A stretch of DNA of 64,000 bases from Xanthomonas sp. 3793 (GCF_024806835.1 NZ_JANTYU010000003.1:496001-560000); one strand, 5' to 3'. Positions 1 through 9,552 are shown, counted from the stretch's first letter. The notes: generated by a model from the sequence alone, not told the origin. Made by a program: numbers and translations.

Positions 1-2168
1 TCCTTGAGCAGGTACATGCCCTTGATGATGCCCTCGGCTGCGCCGTCCGGCATGCCGGGGTGGGCGTAGTTCTCGTTCATCAGGGTGATGTAGTAGTACT
101 CGTCGATCTGGTCTTCCATCATCGCCTTCATGCCGTGCTGCATGATGACGGTGACTTCGAAGCCGAAGGTCGGGTCGTAGCTACGCACATTCGGGATGGA
201 GCCGGCGATGACCTGGCTGAAGCCGTCTTCGTGCTGCAGGCCTTCGCCATTGAGCGTGGTGCGGCCGGCGGTGCCGCCGAGCAGGAAGCCACGCGTGCGC
301 ATGTCCGCCGCCTGCCAGGCGATGTCGCCCACGCGCTGGAAGCCGAACATGGAGTAGTAGATGTAGAACGGCAGCATCGGCACGTCGGACACCGAGTAGC
401 TGGTGCCGGCGGCCATCCACGAGGCGATGGCGCCCGGCTCGCTGATGCCCTGCTGCAGCACCTGGCCGGTCTGGTCTTCGCGGTAGTACATCAGCTGGTC
501 GGCATCGACCGGCTTGTACTTCTGGCCGAACGGGGCATAGATGCCGATCTGGCGGAACATGCCTTCCATACCGAACGTGCGCGCCTCATCGGCCACGATC
601 GGCACGATGCGCGGGCCCAGTTCCTTGTCGCGCAGGGCGATGTTGAGGCTCTGCACGAAGGACATGGTGGTGGAATAGCTGCGCTCGCCGCTGTCCTTGA
701 GCAGGCGCTCGAACTTGTCGAGCGTGGGCGCGACGAACGACTTGCTGGCCTTGGGACGGCGCTGCGGCAGGAAGCCGCCGAGCACGTTGCGGCGCTCCTT
801 GAGGTACTGCACTTCCGGGGAATCTTCGCCCGGGTGGTAGAACGGCACCTGGCCGTCTTCCAGCTGGGCGTCGGTCACCGGGATGTTGAAACGGTCGCGG
901 AAGTGCTTGACCGCCGCGTCGTCCAGCTTCTTGGTCTGGTGGGTGGGGTTGAGCGCCTCGCCGGCCGAACCCATGCCGTAGCCCTTGACCGTCTTGGCCA
1001 GGATCACGGTGGGCATGCCCTTGGTGTTCACGGCCTGGTGGTAGGCGGCGTACACCTTGTGCGGGTCGTGGCCGCCACGGTTCAGGCGCCAGATGTCGTC
1101 GTCGGACAGGCCGGCCACCATGGCCGCGGTCTCCGGATACTTGCCGAAGAAATTCTCGCGGGTGTAGGCGCCGCCGAAGGCCTTGCAGTTCTGGTACTCG
1201 CCGTCGACGGTTTCCATCATCAGCTTGGTCAGCACACCGTTGGTGTCCTTGGCCAGCAGGGCGTCCCAGTAGCCGCCCCAGAGCAGCTTGATGACGTTCC
1301 AGCCGCCGCCACGGAACACGCCTTCCAGTTCCTGGATGATCTTGCCGTTGCCGCGCACCGGGCCGTCCAGGCGCTGCAGGTTGCAGTTGACCACGAAGAT
1401 CAGGTTGTCCAGGCCTTCGCGGCCGGCCAGGGCGATGGCGCCGAGGGTTTCCGGCTCATCCGACTCGCCGTCGCCGATGAAGCACCACACCTTGCGGTCG
1501 GACTTCTCGATCAGGCCGCGGTTTTCCAGGTAGCGCATGAACTGCGCCTGGTAGATGGCGGCCAGCGGGCCCAGGCCCATCGACACGGTGGGGGTCTGCC
1601 AGAACTCGGGCATCAGCCACGGGTGCGGGTAGGAGGAGATGCCCTGGCCGTCCACTTCCATGCGGAAGTTGTCCAGCTGGTCCTGGCTGATGCGGCCTTC
1701 CAGAAAGGCGCGGGCGTAGATGCCCGGGGCGCTATGGCCCTGGACGAACAGCAGATCGCCCGGGTGCTGGTCGCTGGGCGCGCGCCAGAAGTGGTTGAAG
1801 CCCACGTCGTACAGCGTGGCGCTGGAGGCGAACGAGGCGATGTGGCCGCCCAGGTCGCCCGGCTTGCGGTTGGCCCGCACGACGGTGGCCATGGCGTTCC
1901 AGCGGATGATCGAGCGGATCTTCCACTCCAGCGCAGAGTCGCCGGGGTTCTTGGCCTCGTTGGCCGGTGCGATGGTGTTGACGTACTCGGTGGTGGGCGA
2001 GAACGGCAGGTAAGCGCCGGCGCGGCGGGTCTGTTCGACCATGCCTTCCAGCAGCTGATGGGCGCGCTCAGGGCCTTCGACGTCGATGACGGCCTTGATC
2101 GATTCGAGCCACTCCTGCGTCTCGAGCGGGTTCGGATCGTTGTGCAGCACTTCGTTCAACCAGTTCAT
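1..2168 (-). CDS. aceE: Pyruvate dehydrogenase E1 component, homodimeric (partial, C-terminus outside window)
   Basis: Decarboxylates pyruvate with thiamine diphosphate and passes the acetyl group to the E2 lipoyl domain of the pyruvate dehydrogenase complex in the cytoplasm. The reverse strand is open from the ATG at 2168 to the left edge, about 722 codons of a family usually near 890, so the C-terminal part is missing. It starts MNWLNEVLHNDPNPLETQEW, typical of AceE. The thiamine-diphosphate motif GDGESDE followed by NCNLQ lies around residues 230-265. A GC-rich + strand frame of about 700 codons over the same DNA is an antisense artefact. No partner (E2, E3) is visible inside the window. 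Identification is very secure. Confidence 0.97.
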   Translation of the reverse strand, partial: MNWLNEVLHNDPNPLETQEWLESIKAVIDVEGPERAHQLLEGMVEQTRRAGAYLPFSPTTEYVNTIAPANEAKNPGDSALEWKIRSIIRWNAMATVVRANRKPGDLGGHIASFASSATLYDVGFNHFWRAPSDQHPGDLLFVQGHSAPGIYARAFLEGRISQDQLDNFRMEVDGQGISSYPHPWLMPEFWQTPTVSMGLGPLAAIYQAQFMRYLENRGLIEKSDRKVWCFIGDGESDEPETLGAIALAGREGLDNLIFVVNCNLQRLDGPVRGNGKIIQELEGVFRGGGWNVIKLLWGGYWDALLAKDTNGVLTKLMMETVDGEYQNCKAFGGAYTRENFFGKYPETAAMVAGLSDDDIWRLNRGGHDPHKVYAAYHQAVNTKGMPTVILAKTVKGYGMGSAGEALNPTHQTKKLDDAAVKHFRDRFNIPVTDAQLEDGQVPFYHPGEDSPEVQYLKERRNVLGGFLPQRRPKASKSFVAPTLDKFERLLKDSGERSYSTTMSFVQSLNIALRDKELGPRIVPIVADEARTFGMEGMFRQIGIYAPFGQKYKPVDADQLMYYREDQTGQVLQQGISEPGAIASWMAAGTSYSVSDVPMLPFYIYYSMFGFQRVGDIAWQAADMRTRGFLLGGTAGRTTLNGEGLQHEDGFSQVIAGSIPNVRSYDPTFGFEVTVIMQHGMKAMMEDQIDEYYYITLMNENYAHPGMPDGAAEGIIKGMYLLK

Positions 2169-2421
2169 TAGCGCTCCCGGGGGGACACACCCCGCGGGTG
2201 TGTCGACATCGTGAATTCGTGAACCCCCAAGTGTACCGCACGCACCTGTTGCCATTCCTCGCTACGGGGGCGTATGGAATGGGACGGTGTTGTGCGATGG
2301 GTGGGGTCTCGGTGCCGACTGGAGCGAGGATCCGGCGCAGCGGGCGCTGCCGGTGTACGACCAAAGGATGAGGGGCGGTGGCGGGTGGTTGCCAGCCAGA
2401 CCCGGCACGGAACGGACCAAC

Positions 2422-2487
2422 GTAGGAGCGCACCTGGGCGCGACGGGCATTCCCGGTAACGCCTGTCGCGCCCGGGTGCGCTCCTAC
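2422..2487. repeat. GTAG-type REP pair (copy 1 of 5)
   Basis: Two inverted 23-nt arms begin GTAGGAGCGCACC and end GGTGCGCTCCTAC, differing at one position, around a 20-nt centre. It lies between aceE and the galactanase gene. The terminal GTAG is the signature of REP sequences mobilised by RAYT transposases in related bacteria; no RAYT gene is in the window. Confidence 0.85.
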
Positions 2488-2502
2488 GGGGTGGCGGGTT
2501 GG

Positions 2503-3513
2503 TCAGAACGCCTGTAGGGCTTCGGTCAGCTGGCCGTTGTTGTTGACTGCGCCCAAGGTGTAGCCCTGCCAGCCCGGGTAGGCGTTGGGTTCCCAATAGA
2601 ACACGCCGAGCACGCGCGAGCCGATGGCGTTGCTGCGGCTGAGCAGGTTGGTGAGCATGGCGCGGGTGGTGGCGGCCTGCTGCCAGTCCATGCCGACCTC
2701 GGCCACGATCACGTCGCTGCCGTAGCGGCTGATCATGTCGCGCATGTTGGTGTCCAGCTGCCCGTTGGTTTGCTGCCAGCTGCTGGCCTTTGGGTAATGC
2801 GACATGCCGATGACGTCCCACTTGCCGCCGGCCGAGCGCAGGCTGTCGAAGAACCAGCGGAAGTTGGCGTTGTCGTAGCCGTTGGCCAGATGCACGATGA
2901 CCTTGGCATTGGGGTACACCGCCTTGGTGGCGTTGTAGCCGCTGTTGATGAACTGCGCCACGTTGGCGAAGTTCACCGGCTGCGTGCACTTGTCGCAGAA
3001 CATGCCGGCATTGATCTCGTTGCCCACCTGCACCCAGCTGACGGTGATGCCGTTGTCCTTGAGGTACTTGAGGATGCCCTGGGTATGGCTGTACACGTCG
3101 GTATTGAGCTGGGCAACGGAGTGGCCGGCCCAGGCCGCCGGACGGTGCTGATCGTCAGGGTCTGCCCAGGTATCGCTGTAATGGAAGTCGATCATGATGC
3201 GCATGCCCTGGGCGGCGGCGCGCTTGGCCTTGTCGAGCGTGTCGCGGCCGTCGTTCCAGCCGCCAGGCGGGTTCACCCAAACGCGCAGGCGGACGGCGTT
3301 GCCACCCACGTCCTTGAACAGCTTGATGAAGTCGGTGGTCTTGCCTGCCGCATCGCGAAACACCTGCGGCGGGTTGGCTGCAGCCTGCTGGTTGAGCCAG
3401 CTGACATCGGCGCCCTTGGCGATGCCTTGCGCGCCGGCACCGGCACTGACAAGCCCCAGCAACAGCACCAGCACCAGCAGCAAACGGCTGTACCCGGTAC
3501 GAAAAATGCGCAT
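2503..3513 (-). CDS. galA: Secreted arabinogalactan endo-beta-1,4-galactanase (GH53)
   Basis: Predicted to cut beta-1,4-galactan side chains of plant pectin outside the cytoplasm. The 336-residue protein starts with a signal peptide (basic MRIFRTGYSR, then a leucine-rich core ending near AGAQG). GH53 hallmarks follow: DFHYSDTWADP, the acid/base in QVGNEIN (Glu166) and the nucleophile in VIVAEVGMDW (Glu272). I chose the ATG at 3513 because GGGAGAGGG precedes it and the signal peptide begins there; the frame is open further upstream but that part looks non-coding. No linked transporter or other glycan enzyme lies beside it. Plant cell-wall attack fits the inferred host. Confidence 0.93.
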   Translation of the reverse strand: MRIFRTGYSRLLLVLVLLLGLVSAGAGAQGIAKGADVSWLNQQAAANPPQVFRDAAGKTTDFIKLFKDVGGNAVRLRVWVNPPGGWNDGRDTLDKAKRAAAQGMRIMIDFHYSDTWADPDDQHRPAAWAGHSVAQLNTDVYSHTQGILKYLKDNGITVSWVQVGNEINAGMFCDKCTQPVNFANVAQFINSGYNATKAVYPNAKVIVHLANGYDNANFRWFFDSLRSAGGKWDVIGMSHYPKASSWQQTNGQLDTNMRDMISRYGSDVIVAEVGMDWQQAATTRAMLTNLLSRSNAIGSRVLGVFYWEPNAYPGWQGYTLGAVNNNGQLTEALQAF

Positions 3514-4436
3514 GAAACCCTCTCCCTTGATCGATGGATGTCGCGCCAGGTGGCGCCCTGCCTGATCCCCCCGGACCCGCCGCGCGGTGGAGCGATGCGG
3601 GCGATGCGCGCGACGGCCAGGCACGCCGCGAAACGGGGGCGATTCCAGCACGGCAGCGCAATGCGGTCGCGCTCGCTATAGCTGTTGCGCGATTGCGGCA
3701 TAGTTCGCGGCCGCAAAACGCTTGCGCCAGCGGACTGGCGCTATTTTCGCCAACGCATTGTTGTGCGGGTGCAACAGAAAACCGGCGCGGTAGTGCGCAG
3801 CGGGTCTGTGACTGGCGATCCGTCGCTGTGGCGACCGGCATGGTCGATTGTTGGCGACAGCACCAGCATCCGGGCTTGCTGCGATGCCATGCGGCAACAC
3901 GCTGCAGGCTTCCCGGCACCGCGTTGCGTTGCTGCCAGCACACACCACTGCCGCACGCTCGCCGCGTGCATCGGCTGCGGCTCATGGCTGACTCTGGAAT
4001 GGCGCCCCCTGGCTCGATGACCGTCAGCGGCGCCACGCGGCAAGATGGGCGATGTCAGCTCGGCAACAGCAGCCTGACGAGGGAAAGCGACGCGCGTTTT
4101 TGACGCCCTGCCCGCTTGGTGCGCTCGACAAGCTTGCGCCCGTAGATGGGTAGCGACCGAACGAAAAACGCCGGACACGCCGGCATTTTTCCTGTGCATC
4201 AGTCGATGGCGCAGTTGGCAGATCGAAGCGTCGTCGCATCAGGCCTGCGGGGCGGGCGCATTCACCATCAAAAATTACCAACAGCACGTCGCGAAAGGCC
4301 ATCCGGTGGTGCGGACGGCGCGCCCAGAACCGCGGTGCACGCGTGATCCATGCCGATGCCGGGCAGCAGCGGCGTCCGCCTGACAGCTGCACAGCCGATT
4401 TTTAGGCTGCGCAACGCCACGCCGGCATGCGCGCAC
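3514..4436. other. Long intergenic region between galA and the effector gene
   Basis: About 920 bases with no frame I can support on either strand; the open frames here are short, arginine/cysteine-rich and lack ribosome-binding sites. It should hold the galA promoter, and it contains one bidirectional terminator-like hairpin near 4170. Confidence 0.6.
4164..4190. terminator. Terminator-like hairpin with flanking A and T runs
   Basis: AAAAAC, then stem GCCGG, loop ACACG, stem CCGGC, then ATTTTT. The A run and T run would extend the stem past one mismatch. It could stop transcription in either direction, but no gene ends close to it. Confidence 0.5.
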
Positions 4437-5762
4437 TCAACCCAGCGCGCGTGCGCCCTGCTGTTGTTGCTGGGTCTGCGCCTGCTGCTGTTCCAACGCC
4501 ACCGACTGACGTGCGGCGTTGTCGGCCACCCGCTGGCTGCTCTGCTCGAGCGGCGTGTTCATGGCGCTCATGGTGTCGACGCTGACACGCAGCTGCGCCG
4601 GATCATCCACGCGGCCCTGCACCGCGAAGGTCCGTGCGGCATCCGGGCTCATCATCACCGCGTCGATGCGCTGGCCACCGGCCGCGTGCATCTCCGAGGC
4701 CAGCGAGCCGGACAACTGCGTACTCTGGTGATCGGGGCTGCGCCCGGCACGCGCATCCTGCGCATGCACGCCACGTTGCGCATCCTGGAACAAGGGGTTG
4801 CCAACGTGCCCAGGTTGATCGATGCGCAACGAGGTGTGGTCATTGCCATGCTCGCGCGCGTCGCGCTTGGCCGGCTCGCCAGGAGCGAGCGGGCCGCGGA
4901 TGGCGTCGATGGCATCCTGGCCCAGCCCCTTCGGCCCGCGGCTCAACAAGGTAATCCCGGTCCGGATTTCGTCCAGGTCGGATCGGTACTCGTCGATCAT
5001 TCTCTTGTTCTGATCCGCGAGCTGACGCGCTTGCGGGTCATTGAGCGGAGATCGCTCGTCCAAGAAGTTCTTGATGGTATGCGAACCCAGCGAACTGACA
5101 GCAGAGGCCACAGGTGAATCGGGAATCAGGAAGTTCACTCTGCTGTTGCTGTAGCCCAGGGCGCTGAGCGTTGCGATCTCGTTGGGCCTGGCATAAACGC
5201 GCACTTCTCCATAATGCGGAGAGGCTGCGCTCACAGGATCGGCGGCCATCACATGGTTGACGACGCTAGTACCGCCTTCCGGGATGCGATACGCCAGGCT
5301 CGCTGCGCCGTAGGCGTTGAAGGTTTCCCCTTTCAGATCGAAGTGGTGCGCGCTTACCTGCGCAAGCGCTCCGCCTAGGGAGTGACCAGTCACGGTGACC
5401 TCGGGAGCGTGCCCGGTACGCTGTTCCTGCTTGGCTGCATAGCCAAGTGCACTTTTTGTCAGGGCTATCGCATCTTCCGCTTGTGGATTGATGCGCTCAA
5501 GCACCATGGAGCCATCTGCCTGCACCGCGTCACGAAGGATTTCCTCGGTGCCCCGGTGCGCGACGACGATATCTCCGCCGCTAACGCGCTGGTAGATCGT
5601 CCCCTGATAGCCCGTTTTTCGATTGTTGACGTGTTCCAGAATTTCGTAGCTCTCGCCGCCAACATCCACTCGCTCACGGTCGGCAGGGCCACGCTTACCG
5701 ACCTTGTGATCAACGTAGCCCTCGTTTGAAAGAATGGCGTACTGCTGCGAGGTAGGCTTCAC
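4437..5762 (-). CDS. Lipase-fold type IV secretion effector with XVIPCD tail (X-Tfe class)
   Basis: A 441-residue protein with two parts. Residues about 10-260 form an alpha/beta-hydrolase lipase domain with nucleophile motif VTGHSLGG (Ser128); an Asp in MAADPVSAASP and a His in SLGSHTIKNF are candidate triad members. Residues about 309-441 match the XVIPCD pattern: GNPLFQDAQRGVHAQD, MSPDAARTFAVQG, DDPAQLRVSVDT and a glutamine-rich end. In Xanthomonas this tail docks toxins onto VirD4 of the bacteria-killing type IV secretion system. It has no signal peptide. The gene overlaps the upstream lipoprotein gene by 4 bases (ATGA). Likely role: a phospholipase toxin delivered into rival bacteria; the substrate is inferred. 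Confidence 0.9.
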   Translation of the reverse strand: MKPTSQQYAILSNEGYVDHKVGKRGPADRERVDVGGESYEILEHVNNRKTGYQGTIYQRVSGGDIVVAHRGTEEILRDAVQADGSMVLERINPQAEDAIALTKSALGYAAKQEQRTGHAPEVTVTGHSLGGALAQVSAHHFDLKGETFNAYGAASLAYRIPEGGTSVVNHVMAADPVSAASPHYGEVRVYARPNEIATLSALGYSNSRVNFLIPDSPVASAVSSLGSHTIKNFLDERSPLNDPQARQLADQNKRMIDEYRSDLDEIRTGITLLSRGPKGLGQDAIDAIRGPLAPGEPAKRDAREHGNDHTSLRIDQPGHVGNPLFQDAQRGVHAQDARAGRSPDHQSTQLSGSLASEMHAAGGQRIDAVMMSPDAARTFAVQGRVDDPAQLRVSVDTMSAMNTPLEQSSQRVADNAARQSVALEQQQAQTQQQQQGARALG

Positions 5763-6427
5763 GGCGAAATCTCTTTGGCGACAAGCGTCAGTGAGAACAG
5801 TTGATCGCGCAGTTCCGGCTTGAAGTCCTGCGCCGATGGCAAGCCGTTGTCGGCATAGTCTTCGATCTCTTCCTTGGGATAACCGCCCTTCCAGAAGTAC
5901 AGGGTGACCGGTTTGCCAGCAATGACATCCTTGGTCTCAATGAATGGCAAAAAAGCGGTTTCCTCCTTCTTTCCACTGGCCTTCAAAGCAACCCGCGTGC
6001 CGGTCATTTTCCAGTGGCATACCCCGCGGCCGTAATAATCTTCATCCAGCATGAGATCGAGGTGGATGACGCCTTGATATTGCTGCTCGGAGACTTTCTT
6101 CAGCACCACCGGCTCGCTGCTCGTGATGCGCTGTCCAACGCCTGTTTGCGGATGAATCTGGCCGCATTCGCTGTCGTTGCTGACATCGTACTGTGCATAC
6201 CCATTCACTGCCGCAAACGGACCTGGCGCCTTATCCAAGGTGAGCGTCAGCGCGTAGGCCTTGCGCGGGCTGGGATTCAGCTTGGCAAGGCCGCGGCCAC
6301 CGGCCTCCACGTCGGCTTCTGCGGTGGCCTCGGTTGCGGGGGAAAGGGTCTGGGTCATGCTGGTCTCCGGGGCGTTACAGGCCGTAAGCAATAGGGCCAG
6401 CAGGCTAGGTGTGAAAATCAGGCGCAA
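5759..6427 (-). CDS. Lipoprotein, probable immunity protein (X-Tfi) for the adjacent lipase effector
   Basis: A 222-residue protein with a lipoprotein signal peptide whose lipobox LLTAC puts the lipidated cysteine at residue 17, so the mature protein sits on a membrane facing the periplasm. I do not recognise a named domain in the rest (for example VCHWKMTGTRVALKASGK). Its 3' end overlaps the effector start by 4 bases, so the two are translated together, immunity first. Known X-Tfe/X-Tfi pairs in Xanthomonas use periplasmic lipoproteins to block periplasm-acting toxins, which fits a lipase. Function is assigned from context. Confidence 0.75.
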   Translation of the reverse strand: MRLIFTPSLLALLLTACNAPETSMTQTLSPATEATAEADVEAGGRGLAKLNPSPRKAYALTLTLDKAPGPFAAVNGYAQYDVSNDSECGQIHPQTGVGQRITSSEPVVLKKVSEQQYQGVIHLDLMLDEDYYGRGVCHWKMTGTRVALKASGKKEETAFLPFIETKDVIAGKPVTLYFWKGGYPKEEIEDYADNGLPSAQDFKPELRDQLFSLTLVAKEISP

Positions 6428-6619
6428 GGCCGGCCTCCATGGCGATAGGGGGCTCAGGCTAGTTCGCCCGAGCTGGTAGGGTCAATTTACGGGAGCTGAG
6501 GATGAGGCCGCCGTGAGCGGGCATCGGGCAGTTGTCGCCAGCGGGAAAACTGCGATGATCGGCGCTATTCGCCAGGGGAGCGTGTTATCGCCACGGTTCT
6601 CACATCGCCCGCCGACAGC

Positions 6620-8614
6620 GTGGCTGTCACCCCGCGCGTGCATTGGCGGCATAGCCTGCGCATGCGCGTACTGCTCGCCGCCACCGCGGTATTGGTGGTG
6701 TTGCTGAGCGTGCTGGGCACGGTGTTCTACCTGGGCGCGCGCGCGGAACTGGTGGAAGCGGCGCGCGTGGAGGTGGACGGCTTGACCGAGCAGACCGCGC
6801 GCAGCCTGGCGGCGATGCTGGATTCGGTGCAGGTGAGCGGGCGCACGCTGGCGGCCAGCAGCGGCGCGGTGGGGCTGCAGCCGTTCAACCTGCGCGCGTT
6901 GTTGCTGGCCACGCTCAGTGGCGACCCGGATATCGGGGCGGCGCGCCTGATCATCGAACCGCGAACGCAAAAAGTCGGCGATACCGGGTTTGTCTGGTAC
7001 GTGCATCGCAACGGCACGCGCACCGTCGAAAAGTCGGTGGCGGAACTGGGCTACGACTATCGCGCGATGCCGTGGTACCTGCGCACCCAGCGCGAAGGCC
7101 GCGCGTGGTGGTCCGAGCCGTACCTCAACACCAATGGCGGCAACGAGCTGTACACCAGTTACAACCTGCCGCTGCGGCGGCCGGGCGATGCGCCGGATGC
7201 GCCGCCGGTGGGCATGGTAAGTGCGGATCTGCCGTTGCGGCATCTGCGCGAGATCATCGACCAGTTGCCGCGCGATATCGGTATCCGGCCGATGCTGTTG
7301 TCGCCGGAAGGCATGCTGGTGTTCAGCCCGGATCCGGCGCTGGATCTGCACACCACGCTCGATCGCTATGTGGCGCGTTCGCGGCCGGATCTAGCGCCGT
7401 TGCAGCGTGCGATGGCGGCCGGCCAGCCGATCTCGTTCTCGCACACTGCGCCCGACGGCGAGCGTTTTTTGACCCATAGCGCGGCAGTTGGGCACAGCGG
7501 CTGGACGTTTGTGCTGTCGGCCTCGGAAGGCTATGTGCTGTCTGGCCTGAACTGGCTGGCGGCATGGGTGGCTGCGGCGGCATTGGTGGGCGCGGGCGTG
7601 TGGTGGTGGCTGATGGTGCGGATCACGCGCAAGTTGACGCGGCCGATCGAGGAATTGACCGACACCGCCGAGCACTTCCGGCGTGGCGAATTCGAGTACC
7701 CATTACGGCACATCGAGCGCAATGACGAAGTGGGCGTGATGGCGCGCGCCTTCGACAGCGCACGCGATGCGATCCGCCACCATATCGCCGAGATCGGCGA
7801 GATGACCGCCGCGCGCGAACGCATGCACAGCGAGCTGCAGATTGCGCGCGAGATCCAGCAGGCGATGCTGCCCTCCGGGCGCACCTTCGACCGTGCGAGT
7901 TCGCATCTGGAAACCTGCGCCTGGCTGGAGCCGGCCAAGGCGGTGGGCGGCGACTTCTACCACTTCGTCGAAACCGAGCCGGGGCTGCTGTGGTTCGTGG
8001 TCGGCGATGTGTCCGACAAGGGCGTGCCGGCGGCGTTGTTCATGGCGCGCGCGGTCAGCGTGCTGGAAATCGCCGCGCGCCGGCACACGCGCCCGGACGG
8101 CATCCTGATCGCCGCCTCCACGCGACTGGCCGAGAACAACGACACCTGCATGTTCGCCACCGTGCTGTGCGGGCTGATCAATGTGGTGAGCGGCGACTAC
8201 TGGCTGGCCAGCGCCGGGCACGAGCCGCCGTTGCTGATCGACATCGACGGCAAGGCATCTGCGCTGGCGCTGGAAACCGGCCCGCCACTGGGGATCGAAC
8301 CGCAGGCATCGTTCCCGGTGCTGCAGGGCCGGATGACCGCTGGGCAGACCTTGTTGGGGTACACCGACGGGGTGACCGAGGCGATGGACGAGCACGGCGC
8401 CAGCTACGGGCTGGAGCGGCTGCTCGCCACGCTGCACCCGCGCCGTAGTGCCGCGGCGCAGTGCAAGGCAGTGATCGCCAACATCGCGCGCTTTACCGGC
8501 AACGCCGAGCCATACGACGACATCACCCTGCTGGCGATCCGGCTGCGTCAGGAGCATGCTGGACGGGCCGCAGAGACCGGCCGGGGCGTCCCCGGAAAGG
8601 CAACCAGCCCATGA
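6620..8614 (+). CDS. Membrane sensor PP2C-type serine phosphatase (RsbU-like)
   Basis: A 664-residue signalling protein. One transmembrane helix near residues 15-37 and another near 308-333 enclose a periplasmic sensor resembling a double Cache domain (for example GFVWYVHRNGTR, YDYRAMPWYL). A HAMP segment (ITRKLTRPIEELTDTAEHFRRGEFEYPL) follows, then a SpoIIE/RsbU phosphatase with QIAREIQQAMLPS, VGGDFYH, VGDVSDKGVPAALFM and ending EPYDDITLL. Such enzymes dephosphorylate a STAS antagonist, which is two genes downstream. The start is GTG 6620 without a clear ribosome-binding site; the ATG at 6662 would cut into the first helix. Its last 4 bases overlap the next gene. Confidence 0.9.
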   Translation: MAVTPRVHWRHSLRMRVLLAATAVLVVLLSVLGTVFYLGARAELVEAARVEVDGLTEQTARSLAAMLDSVQVSGRTLAASSGAVGLQPFNLRALLLATLSGDPDIGAARLIIEPRTQKVGDTGFVWYVHRNGTRTVEKSVAELGYDYRAMPWYLRTQREGRAWWSEPYLNTNGGNELYTSYNLPLRRPGDAPDAPPVGMVSADLPLRHLREIIDQLPRDIGIRPMLLSPEGMLVFSPDPALDLHTTLDRYVARSRPDLAPLQRAMAAGQPISFSHTAPDGERFLTHSAAVGHSGWTFVLSASEGYVLSGLNWLAAWVAAAALVGAGVWWWLMVRITRKLTRPIEELTDTAEHFRRGEFEYPLRHIERNDEVGVMARAFDSARDAIRHHIAEIGEMTAARERMHSELQIAREIQQAMLPSGRTFDRASSHLETCAWLEPAKAVGGDFYHFVETEPGLLWFVVGDVSDKGVPAALFMARAVSVLEIAARRHTRPDGILIAASTRLAENNDTCMFATVLCGLINVVSGDYWLASAGHEPPLLIDIDGKASALALETGPPLGIEPQASFPVLQGRMTAGQTLLGYTDGVTEAMDEHGASYGLERLLATLHPRRSAAAQCKAVIANIARFTGNAEPYDDITLLAIRLRQEHAGRAAETGRGVPGKATSP

Positions 8615-9042
8615 AGTTCGATCTGGCCATTGCACCGTCGCTGGCCCAGCTGGCCGGCGCCAACGACGCGCTGGAAGACTCGCTCACCCGCGAGGGCCTG
8701 CACGCCGAACGTATCGGCCAGATCCGGCTGATCGTGGAAGAGCTGGGCTGCAATGCACTCACCCACGGGCAATGCACCGAACAGCCGCTGCGCCTGCAAC
8801 TGCACCTGGACCCGCAGGCGCTGGTATTGGAAATGCACGACCCCGGCACTGCGTTCGACCCGTGCGCTGCGCCAATGCCCGATGTGACAAGCGAGCTCGA
8901 CGATCGCCAGATCGGCGGTTTGGGCTTGTTTCTGGTGCATCAGTTCGCCGATCACATCGACTACCGCCGCGATGGTGCATACAACATCGTGCGCGTCACC
9001 CTGCTGCACCCGTACGCCCCTGTCCCCGAGGCTTTGTCATGA
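8611..9042 (+). CDS. Anti-sigma-factor-type serine kinase (RsbW-like HATPase)
   Basis: A 143-residue cytoplasmic GHKL ATPase. The N box is EELGCNALTHG, the G1-type box HDPGTAFDP and the G2-type box IGGLGLFLVHQFAD, as in RsbW/SpoIIAB-type kinases. Expected role: phosphorylate the STAS partner encoded next and hold an unknown target (a sigma factor or other regulator) when the partner is phosphorylated. The ATG at 8611 is preceded by GGAAAGG and overlaps the phosphatase stop by 4 bases; its own end overlaps the STAS gene by 4 bases. This tight coupling argues for one three-gene switch. Confidence 0.88.
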   Translation: MKFDLAIAPSLAQLAGANDALEDSLTREGLHAERIGQIRLIVEELGCNALTHGQCTEQPLRLQLHLDPQALVLEMHDPGTAFDPCAAPMPDVTSELDDRQIGGLGLFLVHQFADHIDYRRDGAYNIVRVTLLHPYAPVPEALS

Positions 9043-9458
9043 CCACGCTCGCCATCCAGATCGACCCGCCGCAAGACACCCGCCAACGCGTCATCCTGAC
9101 CGGGCGGTTGGACACCCACACCTACCAGGACCTGGACGCGGCGCTGTCGCCGCTGCTGGGCACCTTGATCACCACGCTGGTGCTGGACCTGTCCGCGCTG
9201 GAATACATTTCCAGCGCCGGCATCCGCTGCATCTTCAAGGCGCGCAAGGCGCTGGCCACACGTCAGGGCAAGGTGCTGGTGGCCAACCCGCAGCCGCAGA
9301 TCCGCAAGGTGTTCGACATGGTCAAGGCGGTGCCGCTGAGCGATGTGTTCGCCTCCACCGAAGAGCTGGACGCCTACCTGGCCGCAATGCAGCGCAAGGT
9401 CATCGAACAAAGCGCGCACAGCGATGCGCCCATCGTGTCGCATTTCGCCGAAGCCTAG
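9039..9458 (+). CDS. STAS-domain anti-sigma-factor antagonist (RsbV-like)
   Basis: A 139-residue protein with one STAS domain. The sequence LDLSALEYISSAGIRCIF carries the conserved serine region that the kinase phosphorylates and the phosphatase restores. A short tail after residue 115 (MQRKVIEQSAHSDAP) has no recognised motif. It starts inside the stop of the kinase gene (ATGA) and closes the operon; no sigma factor follows. In this family the unphosphorylated form releases the kinase's target. A hairpin-rich gap of about 95 bases separates it from the next gene. Confidence 0.9.
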   Translation: MTTLAIQIDPPQDTRQRVILTGRLDTHTYQDLDAALSPLLGTLITTLVLDLSALEYISSAGIRCIFKARKALATRQGKVLVANPQPQIRKVFDMVKAVPLSDVFASTEELDAYLAAMQRKVIEQSAHSDAPIVSHFAEA

Positions 9459-9552
9459 AGCCGCATCGCCTGCGCGCACACGTGGGGACGTGTGTGCGTG
9501 CGGCATGTGGGCGTGCTTGGTTAGGCTATGACGCCCTGCTCGCTGCGTCGCA

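Noticed and set aside
60..2171. A 703-codon plus-strand frame over aceE.
   Set aside because: Antisense to a well-matched pyruvate dehydrogenase frame; its composition (His, Ala, Gly, Val-rich) is the usual shadow in high-GC DNA and it has no family motif.
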